NCBI GenBank assembly: GCA_015657535.1
Contig: JADHZB010002139.1
Location: 17,997-36,007 of the forward strand
DNA length: 18,011 nt
Reading direction: 5' to 3'
DNA from: Nephromyces sp. MM_2019
Taxonomy: Eukaryota; Apicomplexa; Aconoidasida; Nephromycida
The translations under genes were made by a program, and so were the position numbers. Shown piece after piece: positions 8,024 to 17,636 of this stretch. The notes beneath the pieces are model-generated. The model was not told where the DNA came from. It did not search any database and saw only the letters and a program-made list of their open reading frames with translations. Position 1 is the stretch's first letter. Every line of letters begins with the position of its first letter.

Positions 8024-10021
8024 TTAATTATTTGTCAATAATAATTTTCTAAGTTTTTTTCCATCTTGGGAGATTTCAATGTTTTTAATTATTGGTGAAG
8101 TTATACATAATTTGATAAAGTTGATGTTTTTGGTTAATGAAGACACCTTGTTAAAGCTTGCAATCAATGAGAGGTTTACCCATCCATCTGGGTCTAATTG
8201 AGATAATAGAAATGTGTCATTATAAAAATTCTTATCTGAAAAGTAATAGTCAATTTGCCGACGAATTGAATTCCTTAACTTAGTTAATTTAACTAGAATT
8301 AAGTCTTCGGTATCTAACGTTACAGAGTCCGGTTTATTTGAAGATAGATTAAATTCAAATCCTATATCTACTTGAGGTATAGATTGTAAGCTTATCTCTC
8401 CAATAATTTCATGATTCAAAATATGTCCATCGCCTACCTTCTGGAAGCACATTGAGAACATGCGGGCCGCTTCTATAAATTTCATCATTGATTCTTTCTT
8501 ATCAATGTGTTGTTTTGGTTGAGTATTGGTTGTGTTAGCTAGGGGGGGCTTTTCAAGATTTATCTCCTGATTGTTGTTATTATCAAGAGATTGATCTTGT
8601 AGGTTTGTATCGTTTGTAATATTTGCACCATTTATATCCAAGGGTGATATAAACTGTGTATTCGGAGAAAATTCATGGCCAAGATCTTGCGAATTACTTA
8701 CTAGGGAATAATATGTTCTGTTACTAATACTAAGAGACGAATTGGGAGAAGCTGGCTTCATCAAAATACATAAATGTGTTAGATCTTGTAAATTGTGTAT
8801 TTTTATTTTAAATCGTTCTTTATTTATCAATTGGCTAATCTTAATTGTGCCTTTAGCTATTAAGTAGGACTCGAATTTAGCAAGCCTAGGTTCAGATAAG
8901 CATGGCAGTCCCTTCTCCATATAAAACAAGCAATAGCGTATCCAATGGCCAGGATTAAGCTGTTCTAGTATATAAGAAGATTTTGACGATAAGGGCCTGA
9001 AATAAGTATCATCAATATTGGGTATAGATGTAGAAGGTTCAGCAAGTAATAACGATGAGCAAAAGTTTTCTAAAAACGATTCATTCGAACTTTCATTTCC
9101 AGAAATTGGGGCTGGAGTAGATGGTGTCTCAAGGGGATCAGGATATTGAGTGTTACTCGTTTCCAAGGTTGGTTCATTGCATAAAATGTTTGAAGAATCC
9201 TTCATGGGTATTGAGGAATCTGATAATTCCCTAAGACCTATGGGTAGAGATGGAAGATGAATTGACGATACTGACGCTTGAGAGTCATTTTCCTCTTGAA
9301 ATTCATTGGTAGAGCTCATGCTTATCTTAGTAGAGTTACTGGTTATATCTGTGTTATTCGGGAATGAAGTAGGATGGGGTTTTTTTGAGTTATTGGGGAT
9401 GTTGGAATTATTTGCGTTATCCTCTGTCAATTCGGAATCAACTGAAAGCCTTGGAATCTTGCGAGAAGGCCTAGATTTGTTATCCTCATTACTATCAAAT
9501 TGATATTTCTTCTTTTGTGGAGGGTTGTGGCTGGCTGGGTCATCATCTTTGTTCGATCTATCGTGGCGTGGAGTGTCGATTATGAGGTTGTTATCTCTAG
9601 GTCGCTCATATCTTGGAAACTGATCAAAGTTAATGTGTCGTACAATCGCAGTAATGTGATCATTTTCATGGATAAGATGTATAGGTTGGTGGTCAGGTAA
9701 TTCAAATTGTTCAATTAGAAGTTGAATACAGTAGGGAGTGGGTAAGGGTGATAGTGATATATGTGGTGTCGAGTAGGGTTGTCGGGTAGTGCCTTCTTCA
9801 GATGGAAAAAAAGTTTGTAGGATGAGTTTTTTTAGTTCAAAAATTGAGCTAACGGCATGTGGAGGAATCCAAAACCAGCACTGCCAAGGAAGGGAAGAAG
9901 TCTTCTCGTTTGAGATAAGATTTGATGAGACTGTGAATGGAGATAATCCCGATCTAATAGGTGTGTTTGTGACGACGGGTAGGCCACCATTTGAAGCATG
10001 GAAAGATAACTTCACCCTCAT
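8024..10021 (-). CDS. Coilin-like protein with C-terminal La-type RNA-binding domain
   Basis: Single uninterrupted exon, 665 aa; the start is the first ATG after an in-frame TGA four codons upstream. Residues 1-135 match the coilin N-terminal ubiquitin-like fold: a first strand (VKLSF), CWFWIPP at 48-54, a helix, and QLLIEQFELP..HLIHENDHITAIV (100-127), which parallels the coilin pattern ending in LPP..RDND..RV. Residues 168-191 are basic (KKKYQF, RPSRKIPR), a likely nuclear signal. Residues 195-345 are Ser/Asn/Thr-rich and disordered. Residues 352-400 (LNPGHWIRYCLF..LPCLSEPRLAKF) resemble the Tudor-like domain that ends animal and plant coilins. Residues 578-660 are a La-type winged helix retaining the six RNA-contact residues of human La: Q589, Y592, Y593, D602, F604 and F623. 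No RRM follows, unlike La and LARP7. Coilin scaffolds Cajal bodies; La domains bind the oligo-U 3' ends of small RNAs. The fusion suggests a nuclear small-RNA role (inference). Divergent from the HMG-box gene. Confidence 0.93.
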   Translation of the reverse strand: MRVKLSFHASNGGLPVVTNTPIRSGLSPFTVSSNLISNEKTSSLPWQCWFWIPPHAVSSIFELKKLILQTFFPSEEGTTRQPYSTPHISLSPLPTPYCIQLLIEQFELPDHQPIHLIHENDHITAIVRHINFDQFPRYERPRDNNLIIDTPRHDRSNKDDDPASHNPPQKKKYQFDSNEDNKSRPSRKIPRLSVDSELTEDNANNSNIPNNSKKPHPTSFPNNTDITSNSTKISMSSTNEFQEENDSQASVSSIHLPSLPIGLRELSDSSIPMKDSSNILCNEPTLETSNTQYPDPLETPSTPAPISGNESSNESFLENFCSSLLLAEPSTSIPNIDDTYFRPLSSKSSYILEQLNPGHWIRYCLFYMEKGLPCLSEPRLAKFESYLIAKGTIKISQLINKERFKIKIHNLQDLTHLCILMKPASPNSSLSISNRTYYSLVSNSQDLGHEFSPNTQFISPLDINGANITNDTNLQDQSLDNNNNQEINLEKPPLANTTNTQPKQHIDKKESMMKFIEAARMFSMCFQKVGDGHILNHEIIGEISLQSIPQVDIGFEFNLSSNKPDSVTLDTEDLILVKLTKLRNSIRRQIDYYFSDKNFYNDTFLLSQLDPDGWVNLSLIASFNKVSSLTKNINFIKLCITSPIIKNIEISQDGKKLRKLLLTNN

Positions 10022-10547
10022 TACCCCAGTTCAAAGGTACTCCTTAAGTAAAAATGAGGATAGTAGTCAGGAAAGAGTGAAAGTCAAATCTATCATAGTT
10101 AAAAATATATGTACATCATGTGTTTGATGAATAGAGGAATACTTTGTGGTGTTATAAGCATATGAAAAAAATCTTGAAAAAAGTCTACCTGTAAATCGAA
10201 AGTTATATATTTCAAATATAAGCTATGCAGCATAATCTGCAGAAAAAAAAATATATGAATATCAGTGTAATCTTATAAAAAAGGTAAAAAGTAATTGTAT
10301 TTTAAAATGAATGATAAGTGTATGTACTTGAGTTGGAAATTTTTTTTAAAAAGATATGCACAATTAGAATAAAAAAAGGGATAATAGAGAGAAAAGACAG
10401 GGCTTATACACCAAAAATGTTATGTAAACTCCTCTCATTAAAATTTTAAACCTTTACACACTTTGGAGAGTTTTTTTTTAACAATTTATTTACTTGAGTT
10501 ACTTAATTATGGAGGTAGAACAAGGGAAGACAATGTTTGTTGATACT
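10022..10547. other. 5' flank of the coilin-La gene
   Basis: AT-rich, without dinucleotide repeats, and so different in texture from the rest of the intergenic DNA. It is probably 5' UTR and promoter of the minus-strand gene. A short plus-strand reading starts at 10509 (MEVEQGKTMFVDTVT) and runs into the TA tract before stopping at 10584. I do not call it a gene. Confidence 0.5.
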
Positions 10548-10587
10548 GTCACATATATATATATATACACATATATATATATGTGAC
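10548..10587. repeat. Near-perfect 40-base palindrome
   Basis: GTCACATATATATATAT at 10548-10564 is the exact reverse complement of 10571-10587, giving 17-bp arms with a six-base loop (ATACAC). The arms are tipped by the non-repeat sequence GTCAC/GTGAC, so this is more than a TA run. It lies in the divergent interval between the coilin-La and HMG-box genes. Confidence 0.85.
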
Positions 10588-11390
10588 GTGTTGCTTGCTA
10601 CACATAAATCTATTAGTATTTATTAGTAATATATATTTTTGTTATTATCTCGTGTGGCACTCATTATACTTTACAGCTATATTATATATATATATGTTTT
10701 TAAGTGTTGTTTGCACACATAGCATTTCGTAGATAAAAACAGAAAAAAATAATGTACATCGAGTTTATATAAACTGTATTTATTTTATACACACATTTAC
10801 CCAAGCGTTTCCGAAATGTGTGCTGATCTATGTAACATTCTTATGTTCTTCAAGTTTCTAGAAATATATATATTGTGTGTGTACAAGGGTATGCCTATAA
10901 TAGTTCATAAATGTTGTCTGAGCAGTAGATATTGTAGTTCTAATATTTATATATATATATATATATATGAAAGGGTCGAGTAGTGCCGGTGTGATATTTA
11001 TATGCAATCTGAATATTTTATATATATATTTATATATATATATATATTTAAACATATATATTATTTATTTCCGTATTTATATAATGTGTAGTCATCTATT
11101 TGTGTTTTTATACAAAATTTATGGAATCAAATTGAACTTCGGATATACTCACATCTATGTACGACCTGCGCATGTGTGTATGTTCGCATTGTATATGTGT
11201 TTATGCGCATATGTGTTTGTGAATATTATAAAAGAAATATATGAAAATTTTGTTCAATATATTTTCCAAGATATGAGAGTATTGGTTTTCTGCAAGATAC
11301 TTGAAATCAAATCTTTTAAGCTAATTTGATTCATTTTGGAATTTTTGTTTCTGAATTTTGTAAATTAGAAATTAAAATTTTTATTAAACC
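10588..11390. other. Ambiguous complex islands and a 120-codon open frame
   Basis: The plus strand is open from ATG 10967 to TGA 11329 (120 codons). It begins MKGSSSAGVIFICNL, passes through TA-repeat Ile/Tyr codons and ends VFCKILEIKSFKLI. A 55-codon plus frame precedes it from ATG 10817 and contains GMPIIVHKCCLSSRYC, faintly like the HxxxL core of BTB domains. On the minus strand the same DNA gives a clean exon candidate at 10857-10801 (acceptor TTTCTAG, donor GTAAAT, NLKNIRMLHRSAHISETL) and an open stretch near 10890-11000 (NITPALLDPF, RTTISTAQTTFMNYYRHTL). Sense and antisense readings compete and no family is certain. Confidence 0.25.
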
Positions 11391-11537
11391 AATAAAGAAA
11401 AATAAATTTTAAATTTATCTATTCAACCCAATAAAGATAAATAAATTTTAAATTTATCTATTCAACCCAATAAAGATAAATAAATTTTAAATTTATCTAT
11501 TCAACCCAATAAAGATAAATAAATTTTAAATTTATCT
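11391..11537. repeat. 39-bp tandem repeat, 3.8 copies
   Basis: Units begin at 11391, 11430, 11469 and 11508; the last is cut off after 30 bases. Copies two and three are identical, and copy one differs only in GAAAAAT for GATAAAT. Each unit contains CTATTCAACCC. From copy two on it also contains a GATAAAT..ATTTATC inverted repeat (7-bp stem, 9-base loop). It contains no TG/CA repeat, unlike other tandem arrays in the window. Confidence 0.95.
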
Positions 11538-11728
11538 TTAAACAATTTTAAATTTTTTAATTACAAATTTAATAATTTAGTAAACATGATTTTTACCATT
11601 TTATAGGAATCCCAAGCTATATATATGATGACAAATACTAATAATTTGAAACTCTATTGTATAAAGCTTACATGTATTATTTACAGATAAAAAAATATAT
11701 TCATTTTGTATACATAATATACGCAACA
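11538..11728. other. AT-rich spacer
   Basis: Plain AT-rich sequence between the 39-bp array and the CA-rich block. I see no gene, repeat or structure in it. Confidence 0.5.
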
Positions 11729-12050
11729 TATTCAAATACACACAACTCTATATAACATACACATACACACAACTCTCTATAACATACACATACACACAAC
11801 TCTATATAACACACACATACACACGAATACACACACGCATATACACACACTTATGTAACACACACACAATCATCAACGCACATAATTTATGTATACGCAC
11901 ACACAATCAGATATGCACACATATAGAGATAAACATATATATACACTTACACTACTCATACACACTCATGTGCACACATAAAAACATATAGATAAACATA
12001 ACTCACACACACACATGTACACATAAACCTCTCTCCCCNCCCCCCCCCCT
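11729..12050. repeat. CA-rich block ending in a poly-C run
   Basis: CA-rich on the plus strand with a short tandem of about 32 bases (ACACAACTCTATATAACATA and its continuation) repeated three times between 11740 and 11812. It ends in a run of C at 12035-12049 that includes the only ambiguous base of the window (N at 12039), which probably marks a sequencing or assembly difficulty. Confidence 0.85.
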
Positions 12051-12516
12051 ACTCTCCATACAACTTTTACATACTAACTTCTTGAAATGGCCATATATAT
12101 ATTTCTAAGTGTAGCCTCTTGTTATCTTTGTCGATCAAATTTCAAATATATTACAAATCTAGTACAACTCTAAACACACACTTTCCCTGTTTGAAAATAT
12201 TTTTTGTGTAACTTATAATCTCATCAAATGATAATGACGATTTCCTAGCTTCGATTTGACAGCTTGTCTGTTATCCAGAAATACACATAATTTCGTATAT
12301 TTGAGGAATAAATTGAAATTACCCTCTGCCTAGAGGGCCGGGGTATTTATGTCTCTTATAACATACATCTTACTAGGATTTACCTCCATTTACTCTTTTA
12401 AAGTAAGGCCACTTTCACCGAGACAAACACCCTTGATTTGACACACCTCATCTATCTGGAGGACTGGGTACCTATTGATACGATTTGGTACTCATTCCGC
12501 TCCTTCAGCTCTACCT
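12051..12516 (+). promoter_or_regulatory. Upstream region of the HMG-box gene
   Basis: About 470 bases are more complex and less AT-rich than other intergenic DNA, suggesting 5' UTR or promoter. The reading frame of the gene is open upstream from 12442, after a TGA at 12439, and reads HTSSIWRTGYLLIRFGTHSA before the first ATG. A spliced upstream exon therefore cannot be excluded. I see no recognisable promoter element. Confidence 0.4.
12322..12337. promoter_or_regulatory. GC-rich hairpin upstream of the HMG-box gene
   Basis: CCCTCTgcctAGAGGG forms a six-pair perfect stem with a four-base loop and is followed by CCGGGG. It stands out because GC clusters are almost absent from the rest of the non-coding DNA. 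Its role is unknown; it could be a 5' UTR structure or a protein site. Confidence 0.5.
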
Positions 12517-15500
12517 ATGGACATACACACACACACCCAAATGAAAGGTAAAGACAGGCAACCCTCCTACCTCTTATCTATCCTACCCGAACAGCTTCAC
12601 TATGGGAGACCCTTCCAATTCCTCCCCCAACTCCTCGAACTCCACTCAGCCTACAAGGAACTCTACTCGGAGGCTACCAGGGCCTCCGAAGAAGACAATT
12701 CATTCGATGAACTCGATAACCTATTACCTACATACCAACGAATCCTTGAATATCGTCAATTTCTTGCTAATAAGGCCTTTGAGAACGTAACTAGGCAACA
12801 CACATTCGAATTAGGTACCAGTGTACCTACAGCCCTGAAAATAACCCTGGAAACCAAACATGACATATCCAACATCCAAAACACACACACACACGATATA
12901 CCTCCCAGCGATACATTACCATCAACTCAAGTAGCTCCTAGCAACACACAAAACATAAATCAAGATGATATATCAGCTTCAATTCATGATTACACCCCTT
13001 CATCAGCTGAGACTCATCCCCCTTCATCAGCTCAGATTACAAACATATCAACAGAATATCCCTCATCAACTCATTATCACACGTCACCATCAATTGAAGC
13101 TCCCACTCCACAATCAACTCAGACCCAACATGCATCGACTGAAACTCCTTCTCCTCGATCTATACACACATCATCATCTGAATATCCCGCTCCACAATCT
13201 ACACATTTAACAACTGAAACACATTCTAACCAAAATTCGGATGTTAAACAAGAGTGGGATATATTAAATTTCAGTTCAAACTCCTCAAAACCTACAGCTC
13301 CAATTGAGGATACAGCTGAGAGCTCACATACACCACACACATTCAACCTTGTTGAGACATCTATTAAGGACAAAGGACCAACCATAAATCCTGACTTTCT
13401 GGGGCTACACACATCTTCTATCACATATGAAAACACACCTTACTCACACCCACCTACTCTAGATGATTATCCTTACCAACTATTATCAGATGATTCTGCA
13501 GAAATAAATGTTGGGGGTATAGATTCTATATATTTCCCTCTATCAGACAAACCCATTTCTTGGGCTAATTTCCCTCAAAATGATGAAGATCCTAAGAATA
13601 AATTTGAGGATGAAGATGAAACCAATCTGAGTTTAAGCACACGAAATTCACACAAATACCTCTTCCACCAATTTTGTTCATTATTTTTGCACACAGATAT
13701 AAATTGTGCTCATGGGAATGCACTTGAGGCTAGTTTAGCTGATTCTGCATTCTTACATGAACAAATATTACTTGAATATGGTTTTCAAGGGTTAATACCC
13801 CTCATGACTAAGGAGTTAACAAACACACTTCTCAACAATAAGGATAACACAGACTTAACAGCTCCACCAGAAGATGATACATTACCATATTCTGATTCTG
13901 AAGAAGAAGAAGAATCAAAGGGTATATGTGAACCAAAAGAAAATTATCTAAATGATCTACAAACACCTCAGATTTATATAAGGAAGATGACACATCGTTT
14001 GTTATCAAAACAATCACCCGCTAATGTTAAACCACAAACATTAGAAAAATTATTAAATATACTTACAAATTTTATATGCAAATCAAAACAATTAGTTATG
14101 GCCATTATGTCAGGTGGTCAAGATATTGAAGCATTGGTTAAACCATTATTAGGTTATATTATATTACAAAATGAAACGGCTTGGACTGAACTTGAACAGG
14201 GCAATCAAACCAATAATAAATTACTAAGACCACCCTCAAAGCCCTCATCATCTACATCATCACCCGCAAGTATCAAACCTACTAAATTAGAAACTCCTAA
14301 TGATTTTACACACACACATAATGATCCGCATCACCCGCATCAACATATTTATGCACGTGATGTAGTAAACTTTGTGGATAAGACACGTCTTGTGTATGAT
14401 GTTATGGATGCCGCAAATCCCGATAACACAACGGATACATCTGCTACGGATGTCACAGACAAATCAAAAATACACCGTATCAATGCATACACACTCTTTT
14501 ATCAAGATAAGAGTAAAGAAATCGAAAAATCAGGCAATAAAATAACGAAAGAACAATCAGATCATATACAAAAACTGTGGCAATCACTTCCGCAAACTGA
14601 TAAAAAGTATTGGACCAATCAAGCAGCTAGTAAAAATCGTATTACTGGTCAAAATCCACGTAAGAAATCTACACGCGGTTTAACAGGTTATCATATATTT
14701 GGACAGGAAACACGTGCAGATTATAAGAATACACAACGTTCATTGGGTGACACATTACAGATACAGAATGCAACCCTCTCTAAATTATGGCAAGAATTGA
14801 ATACAGAAGAACAGAAAATATATCATGAGAAAGCGAGAGAATTCAATGAGAAAAAGAGAGAAGATTATCGTCAATCTGTATATATAAATGATGAAATACG
14901 TGAAAGTTCAGATGATGTAGAAGGTGATGAAATCGGTAATAATAACTTATTGGAAAAACATAAATCTAATACAAAACGTTTAAATAAAGAATGGACCTAC
15001 CCGCAAATGATTGATGCATTTACACTATTTTCTAGTGAAACATTAGATGGTTTAAATAGACAGGGAACTTTATTACCCAAAACTGCAGAAGCACAAAATT
15101 CATTAGCATTACATTATTGGCAAATGTTAACAGAAGATGAGAAATGTGAATGGGCAGAAGAAGCTATGTTATTGAAAGATCAACAACAAGGTGTTGTTGA
15201 TTATCGTACAAAATTACCAAATTATCCACATAAGAAACGTATAAAACATACTCAACCACATTTTCAATACACACAACCAATTGAAGAAAATAATTATGAA
15301 AAAAATATGTTTTATGAGCCACACACACAACAACATACCCTTTATAATGATCCAAATAATTTCTATCCACCTCCTATACATCATAATACATATCCGCCTA
15401 TTATTCAACCCAATATAAATCATACACATTATGCGCCTATTGGATATGGTTATACAAGTGGTGTATATACACCTTCAAATTATACTCCTAGACCTAATTT

Positions 15501-16124
15501 ATTACACACACCTGTTCTAAATTCACATACACCTACACACCTTCATCAAATCAATGCATCATTCCCATCATCAACCTCTCAAACAACTGCACACATTGAT
15601 ACACACATGCCATTCCCATCACCTAATACATACTCAAATACACTCCAATCACAACAAGGACCTACACTCCAAACATATATTAATAATACACACCCTAATG
15701 TTACACACACAAATGATACAATGTTAACTTACACACCCCAAAATAATAACATGAATAATGTACCTATGAGATATTTTCAAAATCAGTACTCACATGCACT
15801 TAGTATACCTAATGATTCAAATGAAACTACACACACACACAAATTTATTGGTGATAAAACTGTGTGTAATAATTACCCTACACATGATATAGGGTATACA
15901 CATACACAACACAATCATATATATAATGAAGAACATAACTCACTATCTAATATATTATGTATACCTGATCACACACATTTAGATGATATGTGTGTAGATA
16001 TACTTGATGAATCAAATATTGTGTGTAATACTGATGATGTTTGTATTAAATCAACCACCAAACGACCTCAATTTCAAAATGATGCTAAATTCTTCTCTGA
16101 AATACCCAATCCTATTCAATCAAC
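12517..16124 (+). CDS. Triple HMG-box chromatin protein, exon 1
   Basis: One long exon encodes 1202 full codons counted from the ATG at 12517; another ATG lies at 12541. Residues 25-110 form a helical, unrecognised region. Residues 120-276 are Ser/Thr/Pro-rich with degenerate repeats (PSSAQ, PQSTQ, PQSTH). Acidic runs lie at 362-368 and 459-467. Residues 482-556 form another helical region. HMG box 1 is at about 654-706 (INAYTLFYQDKSKEI..LWQSL..KKYW), box 2 at about 715-786 (TGYHIFGQETR..LWQEL..KIYHEKA) and a weaker box 3 at about 820-892 (DAFTLFSSETL..YWQMLTEDEKCEW). Residues 906-1146 are His/Asn/Thr/Pro-rich. HMG boxes bend DNA in the minor groove; tandem boxes occur in UBF- and HMGB-type chromatin factors, so a nuclear architectural role is likely. 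An apparent TAA at 16126 overlaps a GTAATT donor at 16125. Reading it as an intron joins it in phase to the exons at 16486 onward, which lack a start of their own. CA tracts inside the exon encode Thr-His pairs. Confidence 0.92.
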
Positions 16125-16485
16125 GTAATTATACACATATATATAAATATATATATATTTATATATACTTGTGTATGTATGTATGTGTATTTTATTATGT
16201 ATATGTGCCTATATCTGTTTATGTCTATGTGTGTATATATGTTTGTAATGCCTATGTGTGTATATATGTTTGTAATGTCTATGTGTGTATATATGTTTGT
16301 AATGTCTATGTGTGTATATATGTGTGTATGTGTGTATATATGTGTTTATGTGTGTATATTTATGTATACATGCAAGTATAATTGTATATGTATATAATTT
16401 CATGTATTTGTTTGTATATGTGTGTATCTGCGTAATTCTCTGTACATATATATATGTGTGTGTCTTGGTTTAAATTTTATTTTAG
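16125..16485 (+). other. Intron 1 of the HMG-box gene, with 27-bp tandem repeat
   Basis: This 361-base phase-2 intron runs from GTAATT to TTATTTTAG. It contains three full copies and one partial copy of a 27-bp unit starting at 16224, 16251, 16278 and 16305 (core TCTATGTGTGTATATATG). ACACATATATATA at 16133-16145 near the donor is exactly complementary to TATATATATGTGT at 16447-16459 near the acceptor. Confidence 0.75.
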
Positions 16486-16769
16486 TGAGGAAACTAACCC
16501 AGAAACTTCAAATAATGAAACACCAAAGAGTTCATATGAACCTATGGGTCAAAGTGTACCTCCAAGTAAATATGAGTGTGTGTATATATAATATGATAAT
16601 ATTTTATGCTATATATATATATATATATATATATATTTCAGAAAAGGAAACTGTTTGGACAATCATCAAACGAAATCGTCGACAAAAAACCGCCCTAGAA
16701 CGTCAAAAGGCAAAATCTCAGGCCAACAATCCAAACCTTCAAAATGTAAGTATTTGAGCTTACACACAC

Positions 16770-16832
<63 letters not shown>

Positions 16833-17604
16833 TACACATACACACACAACGCTATAATTTTGCAGCTATTTGCAGCGCCAACCAGTGCAATAACACCAAC
16901 CAGGGCATTCGATACTCAAACTAATAAAGACCCTCTACTTAGTTTATTTGGTAAACACATATATATATATATATATGTAACATAATATATTTATACACAC
17001 ACACAAACACTCACACATACTTACATATATATAAAATTTATATACACATACACACATAATTATTTATATATGTGTAAATATAGATTTACCTAATCCATCC
17101 AACTCAAATAATATGGACTTGAATTTCTTTGATCAACCCTCACAATCATCAGGTATTATAAATTGTGTAAATTTAATTTAATATTTTTGTGATTATATAT
17201 AATTTACACACACACACACACAAATTCATATAAACATTTATTTTAGATTATATATATATATACATATAAATAAATGTGTGTGGTATATATACATATATAT
17301 AAATGTGCTACATATATATATATATATAAATAAATGTGTCTGGTATATATACATATAAATAAATGTGTGTGTTGTATATACATATAAATAAATGTGTGTG
17401 GTATATATACATATAAATAAATGTGTGTGTGTGTGTATGTAAATTAATTTATAGGCCAAGCATTGCGTGTTAATAATAGTGGTGAATTAGTTATTAATGA
17501 AAATGCTTCATCGTCCATTAATCCAAACTCTGACCAAACTCTCCAATCACTGTTAGAGGGGAGATTAAGTGTAAATGAAAATTTAGTCAACTCACAAGTA
17601 ATTT

Positions 17605-17636
<32 letters not shown>

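Noticed and set aside
9306..10127. Plus-strand frames of 65-112 codons
   Set aside because: Antisense shadows of the well-supported coilin-La gene.
10817..10980. BTB-domain gene based on VHKCCLSSR
   Set aside because: Only one short motif fits; the rest of the frame does not follow the BTB pattern, and the opposite strand reads equally well.
12475..12516. Upstream start of the HMG-box frame at 12475
   Set aside because: That codon is TTG, which is not a normal eukaryotic start; the first ATG in frame is at 12517.
16004..16403. Open frames of 64-125 codons on both strands after the HMG exon
   Set aside because: They follow the 27-bp GT-rich tandem array inside intron 1; periodic Val-Cys-Ile-Tyr products.
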